Of a stretch of DNA of 64,000 nucleotides, positions 10,520-20,961 are shown one piece after another. The stretch comes from Chytridium lagenaria. Its lineage: Eukaryota > Chytridiomycota > Chytridiomycetes > Chytridiales > Chytridiaceae. The notes beneath the pieces were generated by a model, which worked only from the letters and a program-made list of their open reading frames with translations, was not told the origin of the DNA and did no database searches. The first letter of the stretch is position 1, and each line of letters begins with the position of its first letter. The translations under genes were made by a program, and so were the position numbers. The DNA is taken from assembly GCA_025449115.1 (NCBI GenBank), contig JAHLKC010000158.1, positions 1 to 64,000 of the forward strand, read 5' to 3'.

Positions 10520-12237
10520 ATGTTCATCACTTCATCAAAGATTGCTGCAGCGGTGTTAGCGACATCGTCATTGACGATCGGGTCTCTCGCTTCTGTTACT
10601 CTGGACGTCAAGAACGCAGGTTCGTACATATAGTCTCTCTGTATACTTCAACCATAGATCACCTTCAATATTGTTAACACCATCCAGTTGCCATCAAGGA
10701 AGCCGCCTTACTTGCCAGCAGATGGCTCGGATATTACTACCAATCTCCCTTTGACAACGCCGCATGGGATGAGGACGTTTTCCACTGGCACGAGTCCGGA
10801 ATGTACTGGCAGACCTACCTCGAATACCGGAAATGGTTTGGAGATAAACAGTACGATCAATTCGTATCGACCGAGATGGCGAAAGCAACGCATTATGAGC
10901 AAGGAAGTTTCTTGGATACCTCTAGTGGTCTCGAGAATACCTTGCGTGGGAAATGGAATGATGATATTCTGTGGTGGGGACTTGCTGGTATGTTCTTCAA
11001 CTTCTCGGCGAAAGGTCTTAACGGACATTTTAGCATTGGCTGGTGCGGATAATTTCGGAACAAGGGCCATGATTAACCCATACGGTGGCGAAGGCCAGCG
11101 AGGTCAAACTTGGGTCTACGCAGCAAACACCACCTTTTTTCAAGTCATGGAGCAGTTGGACATGACAACATGCAACGGAGGAATTTACTGGTCACGTAAT
11201 AGGAACGATTTAGATCGAAAGGATTACAAGTCCTCGATTACCCACGGGCAGATGTTGCTTGCTGGAGCAAAGTTGTATGAGATGACAGGGGATGTGGTGT
11301 ACAAAGATATTGCGGATATGCTGTACAAGTGGATGAAGACGTATTTGATTACGTCGGATTACATCGTTGTAGATGGGATCAAGTCTTTGAGACAGGGCGA
11401 CTCTCCCGATACGTGCGGTGACGTTACTTACAATCCGGTAAGGGCAATTTTCGGGATTTTTTCTGCTTTCAATCTTGCATATCTCATTTATATGTACTAA
11501 CAATGAAAAATTCACAAAGTACTCTTACCAACACGGCACAATCATCCCCGCCCTCGCCATCTTCTACAACACCACAAAGGATGAAACCTACCTCAACGAA
11601 GCCCACCGCCACTTCAACGCCTTCCACGGTTACTTTATCGATAAGGACGGATCCATTTACGAACCCCTTTGTCTATTGGATGGTTTCAGAGACAGAGAGT
11701 GCAACAAGGACCCTGAGGGCTTCTCATGGTCCGTTTACCGTGGACTCCCGTTGCTTTACGCCGTCACACCTAACATGACCGTCAAGAACATGATCCAAAG
11801 TGCCGTGGAGGCGACAGCGTTGAAAAATTTCAAGCAATGCCCTGGAACCAATGCGGACTGGAACTGTGTGAGGACTTTGGATCCAGGTAAGAATATGGTT
11901 TCTGCTATGGTTTCTGCTCTTTTCTTTCTGCTGTCAATGTTATTTAACAACGGGTTTTTTTCTAACATCCATTTTTTAAAATCTAGTTCCGAAAGAGTAC
12001 ACATTCCCTAACGGCACCAACCCGCGTGATCAGGTTGAGACGATGGAGCTTTTGGCTGCTCTTGCCATCATTCAGGGTTTCAAACCTGTCGTCCCTCCTC
12101 CTGTCTCGGTTCAAACTGTCCCCATTCCCATTTCTACGTCCACCCCACCAAAGTCGTCGGTTGCTTCAAATGTTCCTTCGGTTTTCGCGTATGCGGGTGC
12201 TGCCTTTGTCGTGGTTGCTGCCATTTTCCTCGCTTAA
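10520..12237 (+). CDS. GH76 alpha-1,6-mannanase-like, Dfg5/Dcw1-related, with GPI-type tail
   Basis: Cell-wall enzyme of glycoside hydrolase family 76. Dfg5/Dcw1 relatives process GPI glycans and join GPI proteins to the wall. Five exons are clear: 10520-10619, 10688-10987, 11034-11437, 11520-11886 and 11987-12237, all with GT-AG introns of 46-100 nt and continuous frame. A signal peptide starts MFITSSKIAAAVLATSS. The catalytic region has the two adjacent aspartates in WNDDILWWGLAALAGADNFG, then INPYGGEG, TCNGGIYWSRN, ITHGQMLLAGAKLYEMTG and YSYQHGTIIPALA. The C-terminus has a Pro/Ser/Thr-rich spacer and a hydrophobic end (VFAYAGAAFVVVAAIFLA) typical of GPI attachment. This is one of the few genes here with no frame error. 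Decayed inverted pieces of a second copy lie upstream at 7.3-9.4 kb. Confidence 0.93.
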
Positions 12238-12584
12238 TTCTTTTGATACATTTGTTTTCTAATGAGTTATATCTGTTCTAATTTTGATCGTTCCTTTTCT
12301 GGTTCCTTCGTTCCATTTGCTACCACCTTTTTGTTTCTTCCACCTTTACGTGGTTTCAAAAGTGCCGACAGACGTTTTACGTCCTCTCAAGTTATTCACA
12401 TTCAGTTCCCTAGAAATATAGACTGTACACTTTCCTTTTCGACCCCTAATACAAAAGTAATTCTTCGAAAACGGATTTCCTCTTTGTTCATACGCATAAG
12501 CCTTTTGAGCTTTTATCCTCATTTTAGAGCTTTAACTTGTATCTTTTAACTTGCAAAGTTAAAAGATAAAAGATGTGTGAAGTA

Positions 12585-12869
12585 TCAAGCCAAACAAACA
12601 TAACCAGAATACAGTAAAGAAACTGATGGATGCGGAATGTTGTTTTCTTTTCCATAGGTCAAAACAAGACAGTGTTTGCGACCAAGGATGCGATGAATCG
12701 CAAGGCGCAGGGCATGGGTGCGTTTGCAGAAGTGGATGGTGTCAGGCTGATTGTTTGAGCAAATACTTTTATTGAAATGTTGAGATGGCTCAGGAATAAG
12801 AGAACTTACCCACAATTGTGCACTGGAAGAGTGAGGACTAGGTTTACCATTGATGGTGAGGATTTCCAT
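12585..12869 (-). CDS. Possible small spliced ORF, unknown
   Basis: Open frame on the minus strand starting MEILTINGKPSPHSSSAQLW. It can also be read with a GT-AG intron of about 67 nt (GTAAGT to CAATCAG) that joins to PDTIHFCKRTHALRLAIHRI. No family recognised and no codon evidence beyond the neat intron. It lies tail-to-tail with the GH76 gene and may be chance. The following stretch to 13174 holds nothing else I can support except the leader of the next gene. Confidence 0.2.
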   Translation of the reverse strand: MEILTINGKPSPHSSSAQLWVSSLIPEPSQHFNKSICSNNQPDTIHFCKRTHALRLAIHRILGRKHCLVLTYGKENNIPHPSVSLLYSGYVCLA

Positions 12870-13174
12870 GTCTTAAACGGATGACTGTACTTTTACCGAA
12901 ATTTGTACATCAAGTCCGTTCATTCTACTCGATCAAGCTACGAGCAAATAACTTGAAGGCTCTTCACCTGCGTATCGTAGACCATGTCGAACATTTGCAG
13001 CGTCAACAGCGCGCTTATTTTCAAACTGATCCGTTGATACTGCACCACAAAGTGATGGCCGTCACTGAAAGAATTATAAGGCAAGGGACACAAATTTGAA
13101 AGACACAAGCATACTTTTTTGCACCTCAAGCCATCCATCGTCACAGCAATCCATCCCACATCCATTCATCCATC

Positions 13175-14921
13175 ATGGGCGACGTTGATCTTGAAGTTGG
13201 GGAGAGGTACAGTGTCATCTCAACATACATTCCTTTGCAATCAGGTAAGAAATAGCCTTGAAAAACATTCGATCGTTTTTATGGTTGCCGGTTTTAACAT
13301 ACTTTTATGGTGTAGATGAGCTTTACTTGAACGTTGGTGATGTGGTGGTTGTTCAGGAAACTTTCAACGACGGTGAGCTCTCATCTCTTTCAACGTAGAC
13401 GTATCTAACTGCATTTTTAATGCAGGTTGGGCTCTCGCAGCCAACGAAAAGACCAAAGAAGCCGGTCTGATTCCCACCAACTTTGTCATCAAAATACGTC
13501 CCCAACGCCACCGACAGAGCTACAACGGCCACCGCGTTGAAGCGAGTGACGTCGTTGCTGTACAAGAAAGCGGCGGCAAAGGATTTGAGTGATAAGCAAT
13601 CAGAGGTGCAGAAGAAGCTTGCGGCGTTGAATGAGGGGAGGGATAGCAGAGCAAAGGTTGCGTCGAATATTGGATCGTTGAAGGTGTTGGTTGTGGGTGA
13701 TAGCGGGATTGGAAAGGTGAGGACACATGCTTTGTGGGTGCCTTTGATGGCATCACAATTTTGAGTTCGTTACATAGTTTCTATTCTTTGAATGATTATA
13801 TCTACGTAACGGCATGATCACTGTTTGATATTGTATAATATGCAAAGGCCCCCAGACTAGGGATGGTAGACTAATCTCTTATCTTCCACAGAGCTCCCTC
13901 ATCGAAACCTTTTTCGAAAGCCCCGAAATCGTCGACCACGACCCCGTCCCCCCAACGACGGCATCCCCGCCATCAAAGAGCTCCGCGCCTCCACCATTCC
14001 CTCCATCGAGCTCCACACTGGCGAAGAACCCTTCAACCTCACGTTTGTCGATGGACCTGGTTTTGGAACATTCATGGACGCCATGATGATTATCCGTCCC
14101 ATCATTGATTATCACGTTGCGCAGTTTGTCAAGACGGATAAGGTGTTTGCAAGGGGGAATGTGATTCCGAATTTAGTCAAGTTTTTGAATTCGGGAACGG
14201 GATGTCATACGCATGTGGATGCGTGTATTTATGGGATTTTGCATAGATTGAAGCCTGTGGATATTGAGTTTATGCGGTTGTTGTCGAGTCAGGTAATAAT
14301 CGAGTGCTTGCTTGTCCATCTTCCGCTTTTTTAAAAAAAACAATGCTTTAATTCTTTGTTAATTCTTTATTCATTTTTTACTTTTTTCTCTCTATATTTT
14401 CGGGGGTTAGGGTTATTAGATTAACGTTTCCATTTATAATCCCTCATTCATTCAAAAAGGTCACCGTCATTCCCGTTATAGTGAAATCCGACACTCTAAA
14501 ACCCAGCGAAATTTTTGAACTCAAACTCAGTGTCCTCCAAGATCTCTCCAAAGCCAACATCCCCGTCTACGGATTCGGTCTCACCATGGACGAAGCGCTT
14601 GAACTCGCCAAAGGAGAAGTTCCAGGTGCCATCCCGTTTGTCGTGTCAAGCCCTGGAGCGGCACCCAAGGGAGCGTTGATTGGATGTTTGAATGAATTTG
14701 AGACGTTGAAGAAGGCTTTGTTTTATACTCATATTGATGATTTGAGACAGTTGTCGGCGGAGAGGTGGGAGGCTTTTATTTTATTTTATATACATATTTG
14801 GTGCTGATGTTTTCTTTGTAGGTTGTGTCTTGGCGGTCTGCTAAAATTAGTGGTGGATCGAGGTAAATTCTCTTCTCGATATACCGCCTCTGTTTCTGGA
14901 ACCCGATACGTTCCGCATTAA
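13175..14921 (+). CDS. Septin-like GTPase with N-terminal SH3 domain
   Basis: Starts MGDVDLEVGERYSVISTYI. Exons 13175-13244, 13316-13372 and 13428-13716 encode an SH3 domain (DELYLNVGDVVVVQETF, DGWALAANEKTKEAGLIPTN) and a Lys/Arg-rich linker. A septin-type G domain follows: P-loop VVGDSGIGK then SSLIETFF across an intron (13717-13891), G3 FVDGPGFGTF, septin-specific LKPVDIEFMRLLSSQ, and after an intron (14293-14459) VTVIPVIVKSDTL, the G4 motif with VKSD instead of the usual AKAD. The C-terminus is short, without the usual septin coiled coil; the last exon could stop at 14866 or 14921 depending on splicing. Single missing bases near 13485 and 13965 are needed to keep frame. Septins form filaments at sites of division; an SH3 fused in front is not the normal septin layout. 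Confidence 0.85.
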
Positions 14922-15249
14922 GGAATTTTCCGTACCTACTTCTCCCACCACTAAGTTCCCCTCCTGCACTGTTTTCACGCCAACCTTGTCCTTAACTGTC
15001 CTCTTATGTTATTTTCTGTTATTTTTTTCGTCTTGACTAGATGAATATATGGGATTTATTCGAGCTCAAACATTGCTGTTGCGCGTTTTGAATTGCAGAC
15101 GAAAGCGAAAAATAGAAGAAGTAAAGAGAGCGATCAAATCATGCCGAGTTGAAAACTAATTCTTAACCAACTGTCAAATGCATGTAAATTTATAGGTACA
15201 CACTCTACATCTAAATCCCCAGCGAGCCTCTCTCACAAAAAAATATATA
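14922..15249. other. Intergenic, convergent gene ends
   Basis: Short 3' flanks of the septin-like gene and the minus-strand acyltransferase; no gene or repeat seen. Confidence 0.4.
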
Positions 15250-16623
15250 TTAATCCCTGGAATCCAACCCACCGTCGTCACCCCAAAAAACCCCATACAA
15301 TGCCACCCACTCCATCCCGTCAACCCGCGAATCCCAACGCGCCCCTCTCACAAAATATAATGAAATTCCTGGAATCATTTTCACCGCCATCCCAATCCCC
15401 CAACTCACCACCACAGACGCCACAGCCGTGACCCCAAAAATCCCCAAATAATGCCACGTAGTATACCCCGTCATCACCGCCACAAACGTGATCACCACAG
15501 GCGTATGCAACAAATAAACCGCATAAGCAGCTCCCATCACCCGTTTCCCCAATTCCGTCGTCTCCCCATCCCCCCAAATCTGAAACCCCACCACCATCAC
15601 CATCCACATGGACACCGTCACCCCAGCTTCCAACACAGCAAACGCCGCACCACCCCCTCGATCTCCTTTATACGTGTCCATGAAATGACCGTTATGCAAC
15701 CACGTCCACGTCACCCCATACATGGCAGCAGCAAACGCGGCGGCGAACACCACGGCACCGCCAAACAACCATCGTCGGGATGAAGGTGTCGCGGGGAGCA
15801 TTCTTGGGAATATGGCGTGATGGTGAAACACGACTCCCATGGTATACGCGAGGATGTATTGAGGGAGGTACCCCATCCCCCTACAACGGGGTACACCACG
15901 CCAATAGGAAACGGTATCCTCGTGATAACCGTTACAACGGCCAACCCCACAAACGTCACCACGGCGCCGGCGACAACGTTCCCGGTGTTCAACACCCCTC
16001 TCACGGGTGCAGGTGTGAGGAGGATCCGGTTCAGAGGCGGTACAGCACATCTCGCAACAACGTAGACGAGGTCAAAGGCAAACAAGAGGATGACGAACCA
16101 AAGATGGTTGTTTGGGAATTCATGAAAGTAGGTGAAATACGTGTCCATGAGCGTTTTAGCGTCAAAGGTGTCGCCTCGAGCGTCTTTGGCGATGGCGGCG
16201 ATGGAGAGGACGAGGATGGGGTTGATGGTGAGTTCGTAGATGGGGATGGGGAGGAGGAGGCGGAGGAAACGGTCCATGAGGAAGTATAGGGGTTTTTTAC
16301 GATTGTAGGAACGGGTGATGAAAGTTCCTGAGAGAGGAAGAAGAGACCCATAAAATAGGATTGGTTGAAGGTGAGGATGAAGAGACCGACTTCGAGGGTT
16401 TTAAGGTCGGGATGGATGGTGAAGAGAGGGTACCAGCCGCCGACGAGGGTGTAGATGCAGTGGTGGGTGATGACGGTTGCGGTGAGGAGGCATTTGAGAC
16501 GGTCGATCCAGGTTTGGCGGGGAGGTTTTGAGGGAGGGGTGGTTGTAGGGTCAATTTGGATCTGTGAGGAGGGTCGGGGGGTGCTGGATGGACGACGGCG
16601 AGATGAGAGGTCGAGGAGGACAT
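15250..16623 (-). CDS. Acyltransferase-3 family membrane protein (copy 1)
   Basis: Multipass membrane O-acyltransferase-like protein (acyltransferase 3 family), which transfers acyl groups to sugars or other acceptors at a membrane. It begins at ATG 16623 with a Ser/Pro-rich head. In corrected frame it runs through WIDRLKCLLTATVITHHCIY, NQSYFMGLFFLS, MDRFLRLLLPIPIYELTINP, FHEFPNNHLWFVILLFAFDL, an IPFPIGVVYP stretch, and AYAVYLLHTPVVITFVAVMT near the end. The stop is TAA at 15250-15252. Frame breaks fall near 16500, 16300 and 15900. Almost every segment has a counterpart in the divergently transcribed gene at 16927-18234, so the two are paralogues from an inverted duplication. The acyl donor and substrate are unknown. 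Confidence 0.85.
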
Positions 16624-16926
16624 GATGAGTAGGTTTGGATGGGGAGATGATAGAGTGGTCGTTATTTATTTGGTTGGGTGATCCTCGCGTAAATCACATC
16701 TTGGACCTGATTTTGTGTTTGAGGAGTCCAATTACAGTATATGAAGCGACGTCTCCTTCATTCATCGGACAAGAAGAAAAAAGGGTTCCAACGAGAGGGC
16801 CTTTTCTCCGTCAACCTTTAATAATGCTGACATAAACATACATATCGGATCTTCAACACGTTCTCGGGCATCTCTGGAGGTGTAAACCGTCAAACAAAAT
16901 TAATTGTCGAGTATTTACACACAACC
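16624..16926. promoter_or_regulatory. Shared divergent promoter region of the two acyltransferase genes
   Basis: 303 bp between two oppositely oriented start codons of paralogous genes, so it must contain both promoters. No specific motif is recognised. Confidence 0.5.
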
Positions 16927-18234
16927 ATGTCTCCCACTTCAGGAGATCATGCCATCTTATCCTCAAAAGACCCCGATCCTCTATCAAGTTTATCCCACGA
17001 TCCAGAATCATGCTCCGCATCCACCCTCACTCACCCCCCTTCAACGTTTCCCACATCCAAAGCCTCATCAACGACACCACCTTCAAACCCCGCCAATCCT
17101 GGATCGATCGCACCAAAGTCTTCCTCACCATCACCGTCATCATCCACCACTGCATCTACACCCTCGTAGGCGGTTGGTGGCCTCTCCAACCCATCTACCC
17201 AGACCTCCTCACCTTCCAAGTCGGTCTCTACCTTCTCCAACTCAACCAATCCTACTTCATGGGTCTCTTCTTCCTCCTCTCGGTCTCTTCGTCACCCCCT
17301 CCTACAACCGTAAACGTCCCTCCGTTTCATCATCGACAGATTCATCCGTCTCCTCATCCCAGTCCCATCTACGAACTCCTCATCAACCCCTTTGTCGTCC
17401 TCGCCGTCGCCGCCATCCAATCCAAAACCATAGACCCTCCCCGCATCCTTCAAGACTACTACCGCATCTTCCATCCCTTCCCCAACAACCACCTCTGGTT
17501 CATCATGCTCCTCTTCGCCTGCGACTTCTCCTACCTCCTCCTCCGTCTCCTCATCCCCCACTCAACCGCTCCCTCCTCAACCCCCCTCCAAACCCTCCAC
17601 AACCCCATCCCGCCTCCCCACCATCCTCATCATCACAACCGCCCTCTCCCTCTTCCTAGGTATCACCACCTACCTCACCCGAATCAGCTTCCCCATTGGC
17701 ATCGTCTACCCCGTCGTCGGCGCCGTCTCCTACCTCCCCCAATACATCCTCGCCTACGCTCTCGGCATCACCCTAACCCATCACACCATCCTCTCATACC
17801 TCCCCCACCGTTCCCCACATCTCCTCCTCACCTCCCTCACCATCGTCGCCATACTCTCCGCAAGTCTCGGCTGCACAACGTTCCTCTCTGACCTCTCCCT
17901 GATCTACGGTGGCACATCCATACCAGCCTTCCTCTTTGCGGTTTTCGAATCGGGTCTCGCGGTGTTTATGTGGTTGTTGATGGTGGTGTTGTTCTCGGGT
18001 TGGTTTAATGGGAACAATGTGACGGGATGCGAGAAACGTATCGTAGAGTCGGCTTATGCGGTGTATTTGTTGCATCCGCCTGTGGTGATTATAATGATTG
18101 CGTTGTTTGTGGTGTACGTCAAGTGGATGCATTATCTGGGTGTGTTTGGGGTGACGAGTGTGATTTGTGTGGTTGTGAGTTGGGGGATTGGGGTGATGGT
18201 GAGAGCTATTCCGAGGGTGGATGTGGTGCTTTGA
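16927..18234 (+). CDS. Acyltransferase-3 family membrane protein (copy 2)
   Basis: Paralogue of the minus-strand gene next door. ATG 16927 (MSPTSGDHAILSSKDP). After a one-base correction near 17030 the frame gives RQSWIDRTKVFLTITVIIHH, CIYTLVGGWWPLQPIYPDLL, NQSYFMGLFFLLS, PIYELLINPFVVLAVAAIQ and PFPNNHLWFIMLLFACDFSY. A further correction near 17600 leads to TYLTRISFPIGIVYPVVGAV and LPQYILAYALGITLTHHTIL, and the gene ends with ESAYAVYLLHPPVVIIMIAL to RAIPRVDVVL. The stop TGA is at 18232-18234. The last 240 bases are repeated twice more directly downstream (see the repeat entry), each extra copy retaining the open frame and the same stop. No intron is needed. Confidence 0.85.
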
Positions 18235-18722
18235 TGGTCTCGGGTTGGTTTAATGGGAACAATGTGACGGGATGGGAGAAACGCATCGTAGAATCGGCTT
18301 ATGCGGTGTATTTGTTGCATCCACCTGTGGTGATTATCATGATTGCGTTGTTTGTGGTGTACGTCAAGTGGATGCATTATCTGGGTGTGTTTGGGTGACG
18401 AGTGTGATTTGTGTGGTTGTGAGTTGGGGGATTGGGGTGATGGTGAGAGCGATACCGAGGGTGGATATGGTGCTTTGATGGTCTCGGGTTGGTTTAATGG
18501 GAACAATGTGACGGGGTGGGAGAAACGCATCGTAGAGTCGGCTTATGCGGTGTATTTGTTGCATCCGCCTGTGGTGATTATCATGATTGCCTTGTTTGTG
18601 GTGTACGTCAAGTGGATGCATTATCTGGTGTGTTTGGGGTGACGAGTGTGATTTGTGTGGTTGTGAGTTGGGGGATTGGGATGATGGTGAGAGCGATACC
18701 GAGGGTGGATGTGGTGCTTTGA
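17993..18722 (+). repeat. Three tandem copies of the acyltransferase 3' end, unit 244-245 bp
   Basis: The segment starting TCTCGGGTTGGTTTAATGGG at 17993 recurs at 18238 and 18482. Each copy encodes GWFNGNNVTG to RAIPRVD and ends with TGA (18232, 18476, 18720). Copies differ at only a few bases (GATGCGAG versus GATGGGAG, one G lost in copy 2 at about 18397 and one T-context change in copy 3 at about 18629), so the expansion is young. Only the first copy is joined to the upstream gene body. Confidence 0.95.
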
Positions 18723-19285
18723 CGCCCTCCCATTTGCGGTCGTCTTTGGTGGTTACTATATACGTTGATATTGTTCTTTATAGACGTTTTTGTATGTGTT
18801 GCGTTAAATTCTTTGACGTGAGGCGGGTGTTTTCGTCTTTAATATACACACGCGCAGAGCAGTACTTTATACCAAATGATGTCTGCCCGTAGATCAACGA
18901 GCCTTTTGTCCAAAGTGTTTTTTTCTTCCTAAAAGTACTACCAGGCTACTTTTTCCTTTTTAATTTTTTATATACTAAAAGCGTGCAGGACACTCGTGTT
19001 CAGAAAGGGCGAGGGTCTGAATGAATTGACGGAGCTCGGTGTTGGGCAATGACTTTTACCCGCAGACGAGAGAGCTAGAGAAATCCAAAATGCGGATCCT
19101 CACCCTTTTTTTGGAGAGTGGCTGATATGAGAGTCTTTTTTCAAAGGGGGTGAAGGTGGTGAAGGACAATAATGAAATCACGAGCGAGTGGGAGGGGATG
19201 GCGATGGTGAAAGTATATTAAGAGTGCCTGCCTCTCCCCACCCGGCCTTCACTTTTATATTTTATTCCCTCGGAAATACAACAGA
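18723..19285. other. Intergenic
   Basis: 3' flank of the repeat array and promoter of protoglobin copy A. No gene seen. A TATATTAAG at about 19213, 70 bp before the start codon, is a possible TATA element. Confidence 0.4.
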
Positions 19286-20249
19286 ATGTCGTCCTCAACT
19301 CAATTCCAAGAAATCGACCGCGAGAAGCTCTACACAGACAATCTCTACCGATTCAAGTATTTTACAAACTTCTATAAACACTAACCCTCTCGAAATCAGA
19401 TACGTCTCTGGATTCATTGACTTTGATGCATCCGACGTCACGGCAATCAAGAATTCGGCATCGTTGATCGCACCCCTCGTTCCAACGATAGTAGACGCAG
19501 TGTATGAGCGATTGTTTTCGTTCGATATAACAAAGGTGTTGGAAGACTTTTTTTTTTCTATCCATACGATTCTATACACTCATCTTAATTAAAACACCCA
19601 TTGTTCTCGCTTCTAGTAGCGCGTTACTAACATGTCAATGGCTGGTAGAAAGTCTTTCTTCAAAGAAACGATGGCTTCAAAGGGGCGGTTGCGAGCTCCC
19701 TCAAGGACTTGACGGCAAATCAAGACCAGATCAAGTTTCGTAAAGACCATTTATCAAAATACCTCGTCAAGCTCGTGACAGCAGAGTAAGGTAGTCAAAG
19801 TCTACGCCCCATGCTAACCAAAAAGCAGATACGATGATAAGTTTATCAAATACCTTGATCACGTTGGTCAAATCCATACAGACACGCCAGACAAGAAATC
19901 GCGAATCAATGTTGAATACATCCACGTCAATGCTTTGTTTGGATGGTTACATGGATTCCTCGCTCAAGTGATTGACACGCATGAGGCGTTGCAGGGGGAT
20001 GCACAGAGGAGGGCGAAGGTGTTGTCGGCGTTTAGTAAACTGTTGTGGATTCAGAATGATTTGTTTGCGAAATGGTATGTGAAGGATATGGAGAGTGGTC
20101 AGCATGTAGGAGTAGGATTGAAAGGTGGAGTGGGAGAGATGATGCAGGAGCAGCAGCAGCAGATGAATCAGTTGGGGATGGGGTTGCTGGTGGGAGTTGT
20201 GGTTGGGTATGTGGTATCGAGGGTTGGGCATGTTGTGATGATGGGGTGA
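19286..20249 (+). CDS. Protoglobin-family heme protein, copy A
   Basis: Single-domain sensor-type globin of the protoglobin family, binding heme and small gases. Exons 19286-19356, 19400-19535, 19649-19785 and 19829-20249 join without frame error. Key segments are RFKYVSGFIDFDASDVTAIK, SASLIAPLVPTIVDAVYERL, FRKDHLSKYLVKLVTAEYDD, YLDHVGQIHTDTPDKKSRIN, VEYIHVNALFGWLHGFLAQV and FSKLLWIQNDLFAKWYV. The conserved histidine in VEYIHVNALFGW or VGQIHT is the likely heme ligand by family analogy. The C-terminus adds a Gln-rich linker and a hydrophobic segment (GMGLLVGVVVGYVV) that could anchor it to a membrane. A close paralogue lies at 36827-37684 in the same orientation, with only the first intron in common. 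Confidence 0.9.
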
Positions 20250-20835
20250 AGGTAAGAGGCGAGAGTTTCTATGAGCTGTATATGAGCTGTTGTGAGGGTT
20301 TCTGAGTGAAAATAAATAGTTTTTCTCTTTTCCATTTTTCATGTATGTTTTGAGAGTGTTGTTTTTCGCTGTTGAGTTGACGGTTGAGTTGACGGACGAC
20401 GCCGTCATTGAATTTGAGACAAGACTCCCAAGAGGCAAGGTAAACTGAATAATTCTTAACAAATGAATTAGAAGATTAATTAATTATAGGATATGCTCGG
20501 CGGTTTACGGGAGGAGTCACCCTTTGATCGAATGTTCCATTTAAATAAAAAAAGGATGGTTCATTGGAAAGAGGGAAAAGGAATTATAAAAAAGGAGGGA
20601 TAGTTTCCTAAAAAGGAGAAGGAATGAGATGGAGTGAATTGATTGGCTGAATACTAGTTTGAATAAGAATGATCGGCAGCGGAATTGAACCGAGATGGAA
20701 GAGAGAGAGAGTGGCTTAACTGGCTTTTATGGTTGACTCACTCCTCAGTTATTGCATGGTGAATCATAACCCTAAATAGGAATGAATTAATTGATAGTTA
20801 ATTAAATGTAGAAAAGAATGAATGAAATTATATGA
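20250..20835. other. Intergenic, left flank of the Helitron
   Basis: AT-rich host sequence after protoglobin A. It contains GAATGAATGAA runs like those on the other side of the Helitron (26783-26810), as expected for one original locus split by the insertion. No gene seen. Confidence 0.5.
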
Positions 20836-20860
20836 CTAGGGGGTAGGCCCGCCTTCGGCG
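20836..20860 (-). terminator. Helitron 3' terminal hairpin and CTAG end
   Basis: Short palindrome CGCC/GGCG with a GAA loop, 14 bases before the CTAG end; this is the transposition terminator that Helitron Rep recognises. It sits about 100 bp beyond the stop codon of the second Helitron gene. Confidence 0.88.
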
Positions 20861-20961
20861 AGATTTTTTTTTGGACGAATTTTGCAAAAGCAATGATGAA
20901 TTATATTTCAATTTTTCAATATATATACAGCGATTTGCATACGGCATGGCTAGTAGATGGT

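Noticed and set aside
20660..20760. Possible minus-strand tRNA T-arm (GGTTCAATTCC)
   Set aside because: The T stem pairs over only three bases, and no matching acceptor or anticodon arm is found.
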